NCBI GenBank assembly: GCA_963723455.1
Contig: CAVRQM010000003.1
Span: 289,057-353,056, forward strand
Source: CAVRQM01 sp963723455
GTDB lineage: Bacteria > Pseudomonadota > Alphaproteobacteria > Acetobacterales > Acetobacteraceae
Reading direction: 5' to 3'
Length of the DNA: 64,000 nucleotides
Shown here: in pieces, positions 50,794-59,950 of the stretch
How the letters are laid out: every line of letters starts with the position of its first letter
How positions within the stretch are numbered: the first letter of the stretch is position 1
Program-made: the position numbers and the translations under genes
The notes under the pieces: model-generated
What the model was told of the DNA's origin: nothing
Databases searched by the model: none
Seen by the model: the letters and a program-made list of their open reading frames with translations, nothing else

Positions 50794-52162
50794 TCAAGGC
50801 GGCGGCTGCGTCCCCCACCATCTGTCGCGCACCTCGCGATAGTGGCGGGTCGGGTCGTACGGCACGACCGGCAGCGCCAGCGCGCGCGCGGTCAGGCGCC
50901 CCGTCGCCTGCAGCAGTTGCAGCGCGCCCAGCGCCGCGTCGCGCTCGGCGGACACGTGGGCCACCTCGGCGGCGAACAGCTCGACCTGCGCGTTGAGCAC
51001 ATCCAGCGTTGTGCGTGCGCCGACGCTCTGCTGGCGGGTGATGCCGCGCAGCGCCACCTGGTTGGCGGCGATCGACAGGCGCTCGTCATGCACCCGCTCG
51101 CGCGCCGCGGCCAGCATGTCCCAGGCGTCGGCCGCCTGCTCATGCGCCGCGCGCAGCTGCACGTCGCGCTCCAGCAGCGAGCGCGCGTCGTTCTCGTGCG
51201 CCTGCCGCGTCTCCGCCGCGACTTCGCCGCCCTGATACAGCGGCACGCTCAGGACCATCTGTCCCTCGGCGATGTAGTCGCGCTGGTGCAGCATCTGCAC
51301 GTCGGTCTCGCGCAGGTGCTCCAGCAACCCGCGTAGCGACACGTGCGGCAGCAGTCCGGCGCGCGCAACGTCGATGCCGGCGCGCGCCGCCGCCTCGGCA
51401 TCGCGCGACGCCAGCACCTCGAAATTATCCGCCTCGGCGATACGCAGCGCGGCCTCGCGTGAGCGCGGCAGCGCCGCCCGCAGCGCGTCCGCCAGCACCG
51501 GCATCGCAAAGTCTCCCGCCGGCGCGCCCACCGCCCGCGTAAACGCCTCGCGCGCCAACTCCAGCTGCGCCCGCGTGGCGGCCAGTGTCGCGCGGGCGTC
51601 GGCCAGCCGCGCCTCGGCCTGCGCGGCGTCCGTCTCGGTCACGTCGCCGGCGGTCACCTGCTGCAGCGTGGCGTGCAGCGTGCGTGCCAGCAGATCGACC
51701 CGCTGCTGGTCCAGCGCCAGCGTGCGCAGGCCCTGCGCCACGTCCAGATAGGCGCTCGCCGCAGCCAGCAGCACCTGGCTCTCGGTCGCCGCCAGCATGG
51801 CCCGCTCGGCGCGCACCAGCGCTTCGGCCTGCTGCACCTGGGCGCGCACCTGGCCGCCCAGGGTACAGCGGCTGGTTCAGCGTCATCACCTCGCTGTCGG
51901 GCGTGCGCCATTGCGGCTCGTCCGGGGCGATGTTGTCATCGAAGATCGACTTGCCGGCATAGGCGTCGATCGTCACATGCGGCCGCCAGCCGGACAGCGC
52001 GCGCGGCACCGCCTCGTCCTGCGCGCGCAGCCGCTGCCGCTCGGCGGCCAGCTGGGGATTGCTCGCGTACACCTGCGCCAGCGCGTCCTGCAAACTCTGG
52101 GCGCGCGCGCCAGACGCCCAGGCCAGTAGCGCCAGCAGCATCGTGGCCGCGCGCACCGTCAT
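50794..52162 (-). CDS. TolC-type outer-membrane efflux protein (one frameshift)
   Basis: About 455 residues with signal peptide MTVRAATMLLALLAWASGARA-Q. The first outer-membrane-efflux repeat begins SLQDALAQVYASNPQLAAERQRLRAQDE, and MTLNQPLYP lies just before a break near 51,860. The rest continues QVRAQVQQAEALVRAERAML with long heptad helices, SVPLYQGGEVAAETRQA and GARTTLDVLNAQVELF. Forms the outer-membrane channel for the HlyD/MFS pump encoded upstream; its ATG shares ATGA with the MFS stop. Confidence 0.9.
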
Positions 52163-53724
52163 GCCGGCTTGCCGGGCGGGTGCCGCGCCACCGTCGGCGC
52201 ATGCATTGGCAGCACCAGCAGCAGCGCGCCGATCGCGATCACCGCCAGCCACCCGAACGCATCGGCGAACGCCATCACCGTCGCCTGCGCGTGCGCCGCC
52301 GCCTGCAGCCCCGTCGCGGCCGCGCCGCGCGCTTGTGCGACCGGCTCCAGGCCAAGAGTCTCCGTCAGGTAGAACGAATGCACCCGCTCGCGCACCGTCA
52401 GGATCGCGGTCACGATCGCCGGCCCGGCCGACTGGCCCAGCGTGCGAGTCATGTTGAACAGAGTGCTGCCGGAGATCGCCTCCTGCGGCTGGATCGCCGA
52501 GGTGGTGACCATGATCAGAGCCACCATGATCAACGGCTGCCCGCTGGCTTCGATCAGCAGCGGACCCAGGAAGTTGCCGCGCACCCAGTCGGCGTCGATC
52601 CAGGTGGCGAGGCGGCTGCCCACCGCCGCCAGCGCAAGGCCGCTCGTCAGCACCAGCCGCGGGTCGACCACCCGCACTAGCCAGCCGGCCAGCGGGCACA
52701 TGACGATCTGGGTGATGCCCACAACGAGCAGCAGCGCGCCGACCTGCAGCTCGCGAAAGCCGTGGATCTGGGCGCCGAACTGCGGCAGCAGCGTGCTGGT
52801 GGGGAAGGTCGCGAAGTTGAACACCACGATCATCAGCAGGCCGAGCGACAGGTTGCGCCGCGTCAGCAGCCGCAGGTCCACCAGCGGCTCGGCGACCGCC
52901 AGCGAGTGCCAGACGAACAACGCCGCCGACAGCGCCGCGGCCGCGAACAGGCCGCAGATCAGGCCGTTGTCGAACCAGTCGAGCCGCTGGCCCTGGCCCA
53001 TGGCCACACTGAGGCAGCCGGCGATCAGGGCGGCCGTGAGCATCCCGAAATAGTCGCCGCGCGCGAAGCCGTCGAACTTCGCGGGCTCCGTCGGCAGGCC
53101 GATCAGCACCATCGCCAGGGCGATCGGCGCCGGCAGCAGGTTCTGCAAGAAAATGCCCTGGAACCCCAGCGCGCCCACCAGCGCGCCGGCCAGGGTTTCC
53201 GAAATCAGCGGCGTCAGCGTCGTCACCAGCGCATAGGCGGCGAACGCCCAGGAGCGCAGATGCATCGGCACGGTGCGCAGCAGCGTCACCAGCAGAAGCG
53301 GGATCAGCGCGCCGCCGCCGAGGCCCTGGATGAAGCGGAGCGCGATCAGCGCGGTGTAGCTCGGCGCGCTGGGCACCAGCAGCCCCGCCAGGGTTTGCGC
53401 GCACAGTGCAGTGGCCACCGCCCGGCGCGGCGAGATCAGGCTGGCAAGCCAGGCGGTGATCGGCACCACGGCGATCTCGGCGACATTGTACGCGGTGACC
53501 ACCCACGAGCCGTCATCCAGGCCCAGCCCAAAGCCGCCGCGCAGATCGGCCTGCGAGAAGGTGGTCAGCCGTGTGTTCAGGTTCGACAGGAACGCCGCCA
53601 GCAGCGCGCCGGCGATGCCGACCGCGATCCGCCCGGTCAGCTCCGGCTGCGGCGGCGGCTTGCCGTCGGGTCCGGGTTTCGGCGGCGGCGGTTCGGGCGG
53701 GGCGAGCAGCGACCGCAGGCTCAT
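52159..53724 (-). CDS. EmrB/QacA-type MFS drug exporter (DHA2 family)
   Basis: 521 residues with about 14 hydrophobic spans. The N-terminus is proline-rich (PPEPPPPKPGPDGKPPPQPE). DHA2 markers are SWVVTAYNVAEIAVVPITAWLA, RFIQGLGGGALIPLLLVTLLR and ISGSTLFNMTRTLGQSAGPAIV. The ATG shares ATGA with the first adaptor gene. Expected to extrude toxic compounds with proton antiport through the HlyD/TolC channel. Substrate unknown. Confidence 0.92.
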   Translation of the reverse strand: MSLRSLLAPPEPPPPKPGPDGKPPPQPELTGRIAVGIAGALLAAFLSNLNTRLTTFSQADLRGGFGLGLDDGSWVVTAYNVAEIAVVPITAWLASLISPRRAVATALCAQTLAGLLVPSAPSYTALIALRFIQGLGGGALIPLLLVTLLRTVPMHLRSWAFAAYALVTTLTPLISETLAGALVGALGFQGIFLQNLLPAPIALAMVLIGLPTEPAKFDGFARGDYFGMLTAALIAGCLSVAMGQGQRLDWFDNGLICGLFAAAALSAALFVWHSLAVAEPLVDLRLLTRRNLSLGLLMIVVFNFATFPTSTLLPQFGAQIHGFRELQVGALLLVVGITQIVMCPLAGWLVRVVDPRLVLTSGLALAAVGSRLATWIDADWVRGNFLGPLLIEASGQPLIMVALIMVTTSAIQPQEAISGSTLFNMTRTLGQSAGPAIVTAILTVRERVHSFYLTETLGLEPVAQARGAAATGLQAAAHAQATVMAFADAFGWLAVIAIGALLLVLPMHAPTVARHPPGKPA

Positions 53725-54770
53725 GGCGAGCGCCGCGTCCGCGGGGCGCTTGCGTCCACCGTGGTCTCGACCGACAGGCCGGGCACCAGCCGCCCGGCCA
53801 GGCCGCCGGGATCGAACGTGATCTTGACCGGCACCCGCTGGACGATCTTTGTGAAGTTGCCGGTCGCGCGATCCGGCGGCAGCGCCGCCGAGGTCGCTTC
53901 GCTGTCCGGCTGCAGGCTGCTGACTTGACCATGCAGGACGGCGCCCGGGAAGGCATCGACGCGCACCGAGGCAGGCTGCCCGACCCGCATCCGCCGGACC
54001 TGCTCCTCGCGGTAGTTGGCCACCGCCCACACGTCCGACAGCGGCACCAGCGTGATCAGCTGGGTGCCCGGCGCGATATACGCGCCTCGCCGAACCTGGC
54101 GCATCGTCAGCGTGCCGGCGACCGGCGCGGTGATCCTGGTGTAGCCAAGATTGATCCGCGCCAGCGCCAGCGCCGCGGCGTTCTGCGCCCGCGCCGCCCG
54201 CGCCTGCGCCAGTTGCGCCCGCGCCACGCCGATATCGGCCTGCGCCGCGGCGATCGCCGCGTCGTCGCCGCGCAATGTGGCACGCTGCTGCTCCTCCTGC
54301 GCCCGCGCATCGTCATAGGCGCGCGGCAGCGCCAATTCGGTGCCCAGCAGATACTGCTGGCGCACCAGCTCCAGATGCGCGCGCGTCAGCTGCGCGGCGC
54401 TCGCCTGCCGTGTGGCGTCCGCCTGCGCCAGCTGCGCCTGAGCCTGCGCGATCTGCGCCTGGGCGACGCCGGTCGCCGCCTCGGACCGCGCCAGCGCAGC
54501 CGCGGCCTGGTCCACGCGGGCGCGGTACTCCCGGTCCTCGATGCGGTACAGCAGCGCGCCGGCCGGCACCGCCTGATCGTCGGTGATCGGCACGTCGGCG
54601 ACATAGCCGGAGACACGGGTCAGGATTCGAATCGGGTTGCCGCGCAGCTGCGCGTCGTTGGTCTCGCGCTCGGCGCCGCCCCAGACCAGGGCGTTCCAGT
54701 TGATGACCATCATGCCGACCAGCAGCAGGCCGACCGCCAGCACGATCGCGCGGATCACCACGCCCTTCAC
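53721..54770 (-). CDS. HlyD/EmrA-type periplasmic adaptor (second of two)
   Basis: 349 residues. One N-terminal membrane helix (AIVLAVGLLLVGMMVINWNAL), then barrel half ILTRVSGYVADVPITDDQAVPAGALLYRI, a long coiled coil (residues about 80-195) and LGYTRITAPVAGTL. The C-terminal part has ATGNFTKIVQRVPVKITFDP, as in EmrA. GTG 54770 shares GTGA with the stop of the other adaptor gene. It is not a simple duplicate: the two proteins share the fold but differ through most positions. Confidence 0.9.
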   Translation of the reverse strand: MKGVVIRAIVLAVGLLLVGMMVINWNALVWGGAERETNDAQLRGNPIRILTRVSGYVADVPITDDQAVPAGALLYRIEDREYRARVDQAAAALARSEAATGVAQAQIAQAQAQLAQADATRQASAAQLTRAHLELVRQQYLLGTELALPRAYDDARAQEEQQRATLRGDDAAIAAAQADIGVARAQLAQARAARAQNAAALALARINLGYTRITAPVAGTLTMRQVRRGAYIAPGTQLITLVPLSDVWAVANYREEQVRRMRVGQPASVRVDAFPGAVLHGQVSSLQPDSEATSAALPPDRATGNFTKIVQRVPVKITFDPGGLAGRLVPGLSVETTVDASAPRTRRSP

Positions 54771-55843
54771 GGCGCGTCGGCCTGCGGCCGGGCCACCTGC
54801 TCGCTGCCGCTGTCGGCGCGGGTACGCACCAACGCCACCGCCGACATGCCCGGCCGCGCCAGGCCGCGCAGCCGGCTGCCGCGCCAGTCGATCGCGACCT
54901 TGACCCGCAGCCGGGCCACGACCTTGGTGAAGTTGCCGGTGGCGTTGTCGGCGGGAACGGTGGCAAGCGCGCTGCCGGTGGCCGGCTCCAGCCCGGCCAC
55001 GTGCCCGTCCAGCGCCTCGCCGGGGAACGCATCCAGCCGCAGCCGCGCCGGCTCGCCCGGGTGAATGTCGCGGATCTGGCGCTCGGTGAAATTGGCGCTG
55101 ACCCACACCGTGTCCAGCGGCGTCGCCGAGACCACGACGCTGCCCGGCAGCAGCAGCGAGCCGACCCGCACCTGCCGCTGCCCGAGCGTGCCGGAGATGG
55201 GCGACGTGATGCGCGTCCACCCGAGTGCGATCTGCGCCAGCCGCGCCTGCGCCTGCCGCCCGGCGAGCGCCGCAGTTGCCTCGCGCCGCTGTGCGGCGAG
55301 CAGCGCCAGTTGCGTCCCGGCCGACTCCAGCGCGGCCTGCGCCCGGGCGATATTGGCCGCGGTGACCTGCGCGGCGGCCACCGCGCTGTCGCGCTGCCGC
55401 CCCAGCCCGACATCGGTGCCGCGCAGCGCCTGCTGTCGCCGCGCCTCGGGGCCGGTGCTGATCAGCCGGGCGCGCGCCGCGTCCAGGTTGGTGCGCGCCT
55501 GAACCACCTGATCGCCTGCGGCGCGGGTGCGCTCGTCCAGCGCGGCCAGGGCGGCCTGCGCCGCCTGCACCTGCGCCTCGGCCTGAGCCAGGCTGGCGCG
55601 ATAGTCGGAGTCGTCCAGGGTGGCGATCAGCTGGCCGGCCTGGACCGGCTGGTTGTCATCGACCGGCAGGGTGGCGAGATAGCCCTGTTCGTGCGCGGCG
55701 ATCGGGGTCAGGTCGCCATCGACATAGGCGTCGTCGGTCTGCGGGTCGCGCGCCGCGGCGAACGGCTGGTCGCGCGACATCAGCCAGACCGCGACCGCGG
55801 CCAGCAGCGCCGCGCCGCCCACGAACATCAGCAGCGCGCGCAT
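54767..55843 (-). CDS. HlyD/EmrA-type periplasmic adaptor (first of two)
   Basis: 358 residues. N-terminal membrane helix ALLMFVGGAALLAAVAVWLM, then TDDAYVDGDLTPIAAHEQGYLATLPVDDNQPV, a coiled coil (residues about 75-190) and LGWTRITSPISGTLGQRQV. The C-terminal ATGNFTKVVARLRVKVAID matches the EmrA family. First gene of the adaptor-adaptor-MFS-TolC operon, all coupled by 4-base overlaps. Having two adaptors for one pump is unusual; they may form a mixed periplasmic ring. Confidence 0.9.
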   Translation of the reverse strand: MRALLMFVGGAALLAAVAVWLMSRDQPFAAARDPQTDDAYVDGDLTPIAAHEQGYLATLPVDDNQPVQAGQLIATLDDSDYRASLAQAEAQVQAAQAALAALDERTRAAGDQVVQARTNLDAARARLISTGPEARRQQALRGTDVGLGRQRDSAVAAAQVTAANIARAQAALESAGTQLALLAAQRREATAALAGRQAQARLAQIALGWTRITSPISGTLGQRQVRVGSLLLPGSVVVSATPLDTVWVSANFTERQIRDIHPGEPARLRLDAFPGEALDGHVAGLEPATGSALATVPADNATGNFTKVVARLRVKVAIDWRGSRLRGLARPGMSAVALVRTRADSGSEQVARPQADAP

Positions 55844-55999
55844 CGCCGATCAGGCCGCGCGAACGGGACAGCCGGCCCGGCGGCGGCGCGGCATCCGGAT
55901 CGGACGGCAGGCGGTCGGGTGCACGGCGCCGGTCTCCCCGCTGCGGGACGTCCGGCAACGCACAAACCCCGCTTTGGGTGCCGGCGCGTCCTGGCGCGG

Positions 56000-57373
56000 C
56001 TAGCACTCGACCTGGTTGACCGCGAGGCCGCCCTGCGAGGTTTCCTTGTATTTGTCGCTCATGTCGCGCCCGGTCTGCCGCATCGTCGCGATCACCCGGT
56101 CCAGCGAGACATGGTGCGTGCCGTCGCCGCGCAGCGCCAGCCGCGCGGCGTTGATCGCCTTGACCGCGCCCATCGTGTTGCGCTCGATGCACGGCACCTG
56201 AACCAGGCCGCCGATCGGGTCGCAGGTCAGGCCCAGATTGTGCTCCATGCCGATCTCGGCGGCGTTCTCGATCTGGGCGTTGCTGCCGCCCAGCACCGCG
56301 CAGAGCGCGCCCGCCGCCATCGAGCAGGCCACGCCCACCTCCCCCTGGCAGCCGACCTCGGCGGCCGAGATCGAGGCGTTCTCCTTGTATAATGAGCCGA
56401 TTGCCGCCGCGGTCAGCAGGAACGTCGCCACCCCGTCGCGCGTCGCGCCGGGAACGAAGCGCGTGTAGTAGGCCAGCACCGCCGGGATCACCCCGGCCGC
56501 GCCGTTGGTCGGCGCCGTCACCACGCGGCCGCCGGCCGCGTTCTCCTCGTTCACCGCCAGCGCATACAGGTTCACCCAGTCCAGGACAGTGAGCTGGTCG
56601 CGCAGCCCGCGCTCGGGGTGCCGGGTCAGCTCGGCGTGCAGCGCCCGCGCCCGCCTGCGCACCCGCAAGCCGCCCGGCAGCTCGCCGCCGGCGGCGCAGC
56701 CGCGCTCGATGCACGCTTCCATGACCGCCCAGATTCGGTGCAGCCCGTCATGGATGTCCGCCGCGTCGCGCCAGGTCTCCTCGTTGGCTTGCACGATTGC
56801 GGCGATCGACAGGCCGGTGCGCGCGCCGATCGCCAGCAGTTCGTCGGCCGAGTGGAACGCATGTGGCGGCGCCGCATTGGCCGCAGGCGGCGCGTCGGCC
56901 TCGGCCTCGCTGACCACGAAGCCGCCGCCGACCGAGTAGTACACTTCCTCGACCAGCAGGCCGCCGGCCTCGTCGAACGCCGAGAAGCGCATCCCGTTCG
57001 GATGGCGCAGCATGGTCTCGGTGCGGCGGAACAGCAGGTCCGCGGCCTCGTCGAAAGCGATCGGATGGCGGCCCAGCAGCGCCACCCGGCGCTCGGCGCG
57101 CACCGTCGCCACCAGCGCCTCCGCGCGGTCCGGGTCGATCTCGGGCGGCGTCTCGCCGGACAGGCCGAGGATGATCGCCTTGTCGGTGGCGTGCCCGCGC
57201 CCGGTCAGCGCGAGCGAGCCGTACAGCGCCACCTGCACGCGCGCGGCGCGATCGAGGCAGCCGGCGGTCTCCAGCGCGCGCAGGAAGCGGTGCGCCGCCC
57301 ACATCGGTCCGACCGTGTGCGAGCTGGACGGGCCGATGCCGATCTTGAACAGGTCAAAGACGCTGACGACCAA
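56000..57373 (-). CDS. sdaA: L-serine ammonia-lyase (iron-sulfur, single chain)
   Basis: 457 residues. Converts L-serine to pyruvate and ammonia with an oxygen-sensitive [4Fe-4S] cluster. The N-terminal beta domain has SVFDLFKIGIGPSSSHTVGPM. The alpha domain has APTNGAAGVIPAVLAYY, AAEVGCQGEVGVACSMAAG and GLTCDPIGGLVQVPCIERN, which hold the cluster cysteines. The start is TTG 57373 with GGAG upstream. It would finish a route from betaine through sarcosine and glycine to serine and pyruvate, consistent with the sox genes in the window. Confidence 0.93.
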   Translation of the reverse strand: MVVSVFDLFKIGIGPSSSHTVGPMWAAHRFLRALETAGCLDRAARVQVALYGSLALTGRGHATDKAIILGLSGETPPEIDPDRAEALVATVRAERRVALLGRHPIAFDEAADLLFRRTETMLRHPNGMRFSAFDEAGGLLVEEVYYSVGGGFVVSEAEADAPPAANAAPPHAFHSADELLAIGARTGLSIAAIVQANEETWRDAADIHDGLHRIWAVMEACIERGCAAGGELPGGLRVRRRARALHAELTRHPERGLRDQLTVLDWVNLYALAVNEENAAGGRVVTAPTNGAAGVIPAVLAYYTRFVPGATRDGVATFLLTAAAIGSLYKENASISAAEVGCQGEVGVACSMAAGALCAVLGGSNAQIENAAEIGMEHNLGLTCDPIGGLVQVPCIERNTMGAVKAINAARLALRGDGTHHVSLDRVIATMRQTGRDMSDKYKETSQGGLAVNQVEC

Positions 57374-57628
57374 GGGAAGCTCCAGAATGTCTGCACCATC
57401 GGTGTAGCACGCGGCGGTGCTGCCGGGCTGCCGCCATGCCCGTCTTGCAGGCCCAGGCTGCTGCCCGGGATCCGTGCATCCTGTTGCGGACCTTGCCGCC
57501 GGATTGATCGTCGCCCCGGGCGTCGTGGGCGTCCTGAACACGCGAGCGGCAATTGGATAGGCACCACGGCCGGCTGGCCTGTTTATTGCCTCGGATCGGG
57601 CAAAACCGCCGTCCGGGTGCAGCATTCC

Positions 57629-58327
57629 ATGACGCAACGCCGCGCGATCGATGCCCAGCCATACGGGTTCGCCTTCGACCCGGCGCGCTGCGCCCTGCTG
57701 GTCATCGACATGCAGCGCGACTTCCTGGAACCCGGCGGCTTCGGCGCCATGCTCGGCAACGACGTCACGCAGCTGCGCCGCGCCATCGAGCCGAACCGCC
57801 GGCTACTGGCTGCCTGGCGCGGGGCCGGGCTGCTGGTGATCCACACCCGCGAAGGGCATCGGCCGGATCTGACAGACCTGCCGCCGGCCAAGAAGATCCG
57901 CGGCGGCGGCCCGACCACGATCGGCGACAGCGGCCCGATGGGGCGCATCCTGGTGCGCGGCGAGGCCGGCCACGACATCATCCCCGAACTGTCGCCGCTG
58001 CCCGGCGAGCCGGTTATCGACAAGCCCGGCAAGGGTGCGTTCTTCGCCACCGACCTGCTCGCCATCCTGCAGGGACGACGCATTACCCAGCTCGTCGTCA
58101 CCGGCGTCACCACCGAGGTCTGCGTCAGCACCACGGTTCGCGAGGCGAACGATCGCGGCTTCGACTGCCTGGTGGTGGCCGATTGCTGCGCCTCGTATTT
58201 CCCCGAGTTCCACGACATGGGCCTGAAGATGATCCACGCCCAGGGCGGCATCTTCGGCTGGGTCGCCGGTTCCGACGACGTGATCGCCGTCCTGCAGCCG
58301 CAGAGCCGCCTGAAAGGAGCCGCGTGA
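57629..58327 (+). CDS. Isochorismatase-family cysteine hydrolase
   Basis: 232 residues. Catalytic Cys165 lies in TGVTTEVCVSTTVREANDRGF, the Asp is in LLVIDMQRDFLEPGGFG, and a lysine is in KPGKGAFFATDL. This active-site set is that of amidohydrolases acting on small amides such as biuret or ureidoacrylate, not true isochorismatases. The TGA overlaps the ATG of a purine-type permease, so the pair probably imports and hydrolyses one nitrogenous compound. Which amide cannot be told from sequence. Confidence 0.88.
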   Translation: MTQRRAIDAQPYGFAFDPARCALLVIDMQRDFLEPGGFGAMLGNDVTQLRRAIEPNRRLLAAWRGAGLLVIHTREGHRPDLTDLPPAKKIRGGGPTTIGDSGPMGRILVRGEAGHDIIPELSPLPGEPVIDKPGKGAFFATDLLAILQGRRITQLVVTGVTTEVCVSTTVREANDRGFDCLVVADCCASYFPEFHDMGLKMIHAQGGIFGWVAGSDDVIAVLQPQSRLKGAA

Positions 58328-59931
58328 TGAGCGCCAGCGTCGCCGGCTTCAGGCCGAAGCTGTGGGTTCCGGGCGACTGGAACGCGCTGTTCGGATTCGG
58401 GACCAACATCCTGGTCAACGTGCTGGTGCTGACCAGCCTGCTGCGCTTCGTGCTGAAGATGCCGGACGCGCTGGTGTACGGCCGCATCCTGCCGGCGCTC
58501 GGCCTCATGCTGTGCCTCAGCACCGGGTACTATGCCTTCCTGGCGTGGCGGCTGGCCCGGCGCACCGGGCGATCGGATGTCTGCGCGCTGCCATCCGGCA
58601 TCAGCGTGCCGCATATGTTCGTCGTCACCTTCGTCGTCATGCTGCCGATCGGGATTGCCACCCACGACCCGGTGCAGGCGTGGGAGGCCGGGCTGACCTG
58701 GGTGTTCATCCAGAGCTTCGTGCTGATGATCGGCGGCTTCATCGGCCCGCTGGTCCGCCGCATTACCCCGCGCGCCGCCCTGCTCGGCTCGCTGGCCGGC
58801 ATCTCGATCACCTTCATCGCCATGAGCCCTGCCGCGCAGGTGTTCTCGACGCCGGTGATCGGCGTGGTGTGTTTCGCGGTGATCCTGGCGAGCTGGTTCG
58901 GCGGCGTGCGCTATTTCGGCGGCGTGCCGGGCGGGCTGGTCGCGATCGCCGTGGGCACGGTGATCGCATGGGCATCGAGCGCGATGGGGCTTGGCTATGG
59001 CGGCCTGACCTTGGACAAGCTGTTCGGATCGGTTTCGAACTTCGGATTTTCCGTGCCGCTGCCGGCGGTCGGGCATGTGTTCGAGGGCTTCAAATACCTC
59101 GGCGTGATCCTGGTCACCGCCATTCCGTTCGGCATCTATGACCTGATCGAGGCGCTGGACAACGTCGAGAGCGCCGCGGCGGCGGGCGACCCGTTTCCCA
59201 CGACCCGCGTGCTGACGGCCGACGGCGTCATCAGCCTGATCGGCTGCCTGCTCGGCAACCCGTTCATCAACGCCGTGTATATCGGCCATCCCGGCTGGAA
59301 GGCGATGGGCGGGCGCATCGGCTATTCGGCGGTCACCGGGCTGGTGGTGCTGGTGCTGACCTGGTTCGGCATCATCGCGCTGCTGTCGGCGGTCATTCCG
59401 GTCGTGGCGATCCTGCCGATCCTGCTCTACATCGGCATGCTGATCGGCTCGCAGGCGTTCCAGGAATCGCCGCACCGGCACGCGCCGGCGATCGTGCTGG
59501 CGCTGCTGCCGCAGATCGCCGCCTGGGGCAAGACGCAGATCGACAACGCCCTGGGCGCCGCCGGCACCAGCGCCGCGCAGATCGGCGCGGCCAAGCTGTC
59601 GCAGGTGGGCGTGCTGTACCGCGGGCTGGAGACGCTGGGTGGCGGCGCCACCCTGGCCGGCATCATCCTGGGCGCGGTGACGGTGTTCATCATCGACCGC
59701 GAGCTGGTCCGCGCGGCGGCGTTCGCGGCGGCGGGGGCGATCCTGACTTTCTTCGGCTTCATCCACGGCGAGGGCATCGGCATCGGCCGCTCCCCCGAGG
59801 TCGCGTTCGCCTATGCCGCCGTGGCCGTCATCCTGTTCGCCTGCCACCGCTACGCGACCGTGACGCCGCGCCCGGTGGAGCTGGGGCACGGCAGCGGCGA
59901 GGTGTCGCCCGCGGCCGCGCCAGCGGAGTAG
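58327..59931 (+). CDS. NCS2-type nucleobase/xanthine-uracil permease-like protein
   Basis: 534 residues with 12-14 hydrophobic spans. Signs of the NCS2 class are the internal repeat, the DVCALPSGISVPHMFVVTF segment, IYDLIEALDNVESAAAAGD (transport-domain acid residues) and GCLLGNPFINAVYIGHPGWKAMGGRIGYS. Starts at ATG 58327 inside the hydrolase stop. Typical substrates are purines or pyrimidines, but this branch is distant from characterised members, so the compound handled together with the cysteine hydrolase is unknown. Confidence 0.85.
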   Translation: MSASVAGFRPKLWVPGDWNALFGFGTNILVNVLVLTSLLRFVLKMPDALVYGRILPALGLMLCLSTGYYAFLAWRLARRTGRSDVCALPSGISVPHMFVVTFVVMLPIGIATHDPVQAWEAGLTWVFIQSFVLMIGGFIGPLVRRITPRAALLGSLAGISITFIAMSPAAQVFSTPVIGVVCFAVILASWFGGVRYFGGVPGGLVAIAVGTVIAWASSAMGLGYGGLTLDKLFGSVSNFGFSVPLPAVGHVFEGFKYLGVILVTAIPFGIYDLIEALDNVESAAAAGDPFPTTRVLTADGVISLIGCLLGNPFINAVYIGHPGWKAMGGRIGYSAVTGLVVLVLTWFGIIALLSAVIPVVAILPILLYIGMLIGSQAFQESPHRHAPAIVLALLPQIAAWGKTQIDNALGAAGTSAAQIGAAKLSQVGVLYRGLETLGGGATLAGIILGAVTVFIIDRELVRAAAFAAAGAILTFFGFIHGEGIGIGRSPEVAFAYAAVAVILFACHRYATVTPRPVELGHGSGEVSPAAAPAE

Positions 59932-59950
59932 CGAGGCCGCCGCCGGGCCG

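Noticed and set aside
57374..57628. Glycine riboswitch upstream of sdaA
   Set aside because: The glycine context made this attractive, but I could not find the conserved tandem aptamer core on the - strand in this 255-base gap.
57583..59889. Open frame of 768 codons on the - strand
   Set aside because: Antisense to the clear hydrolase and permease genes; composition is low-complexity and no motif is present.
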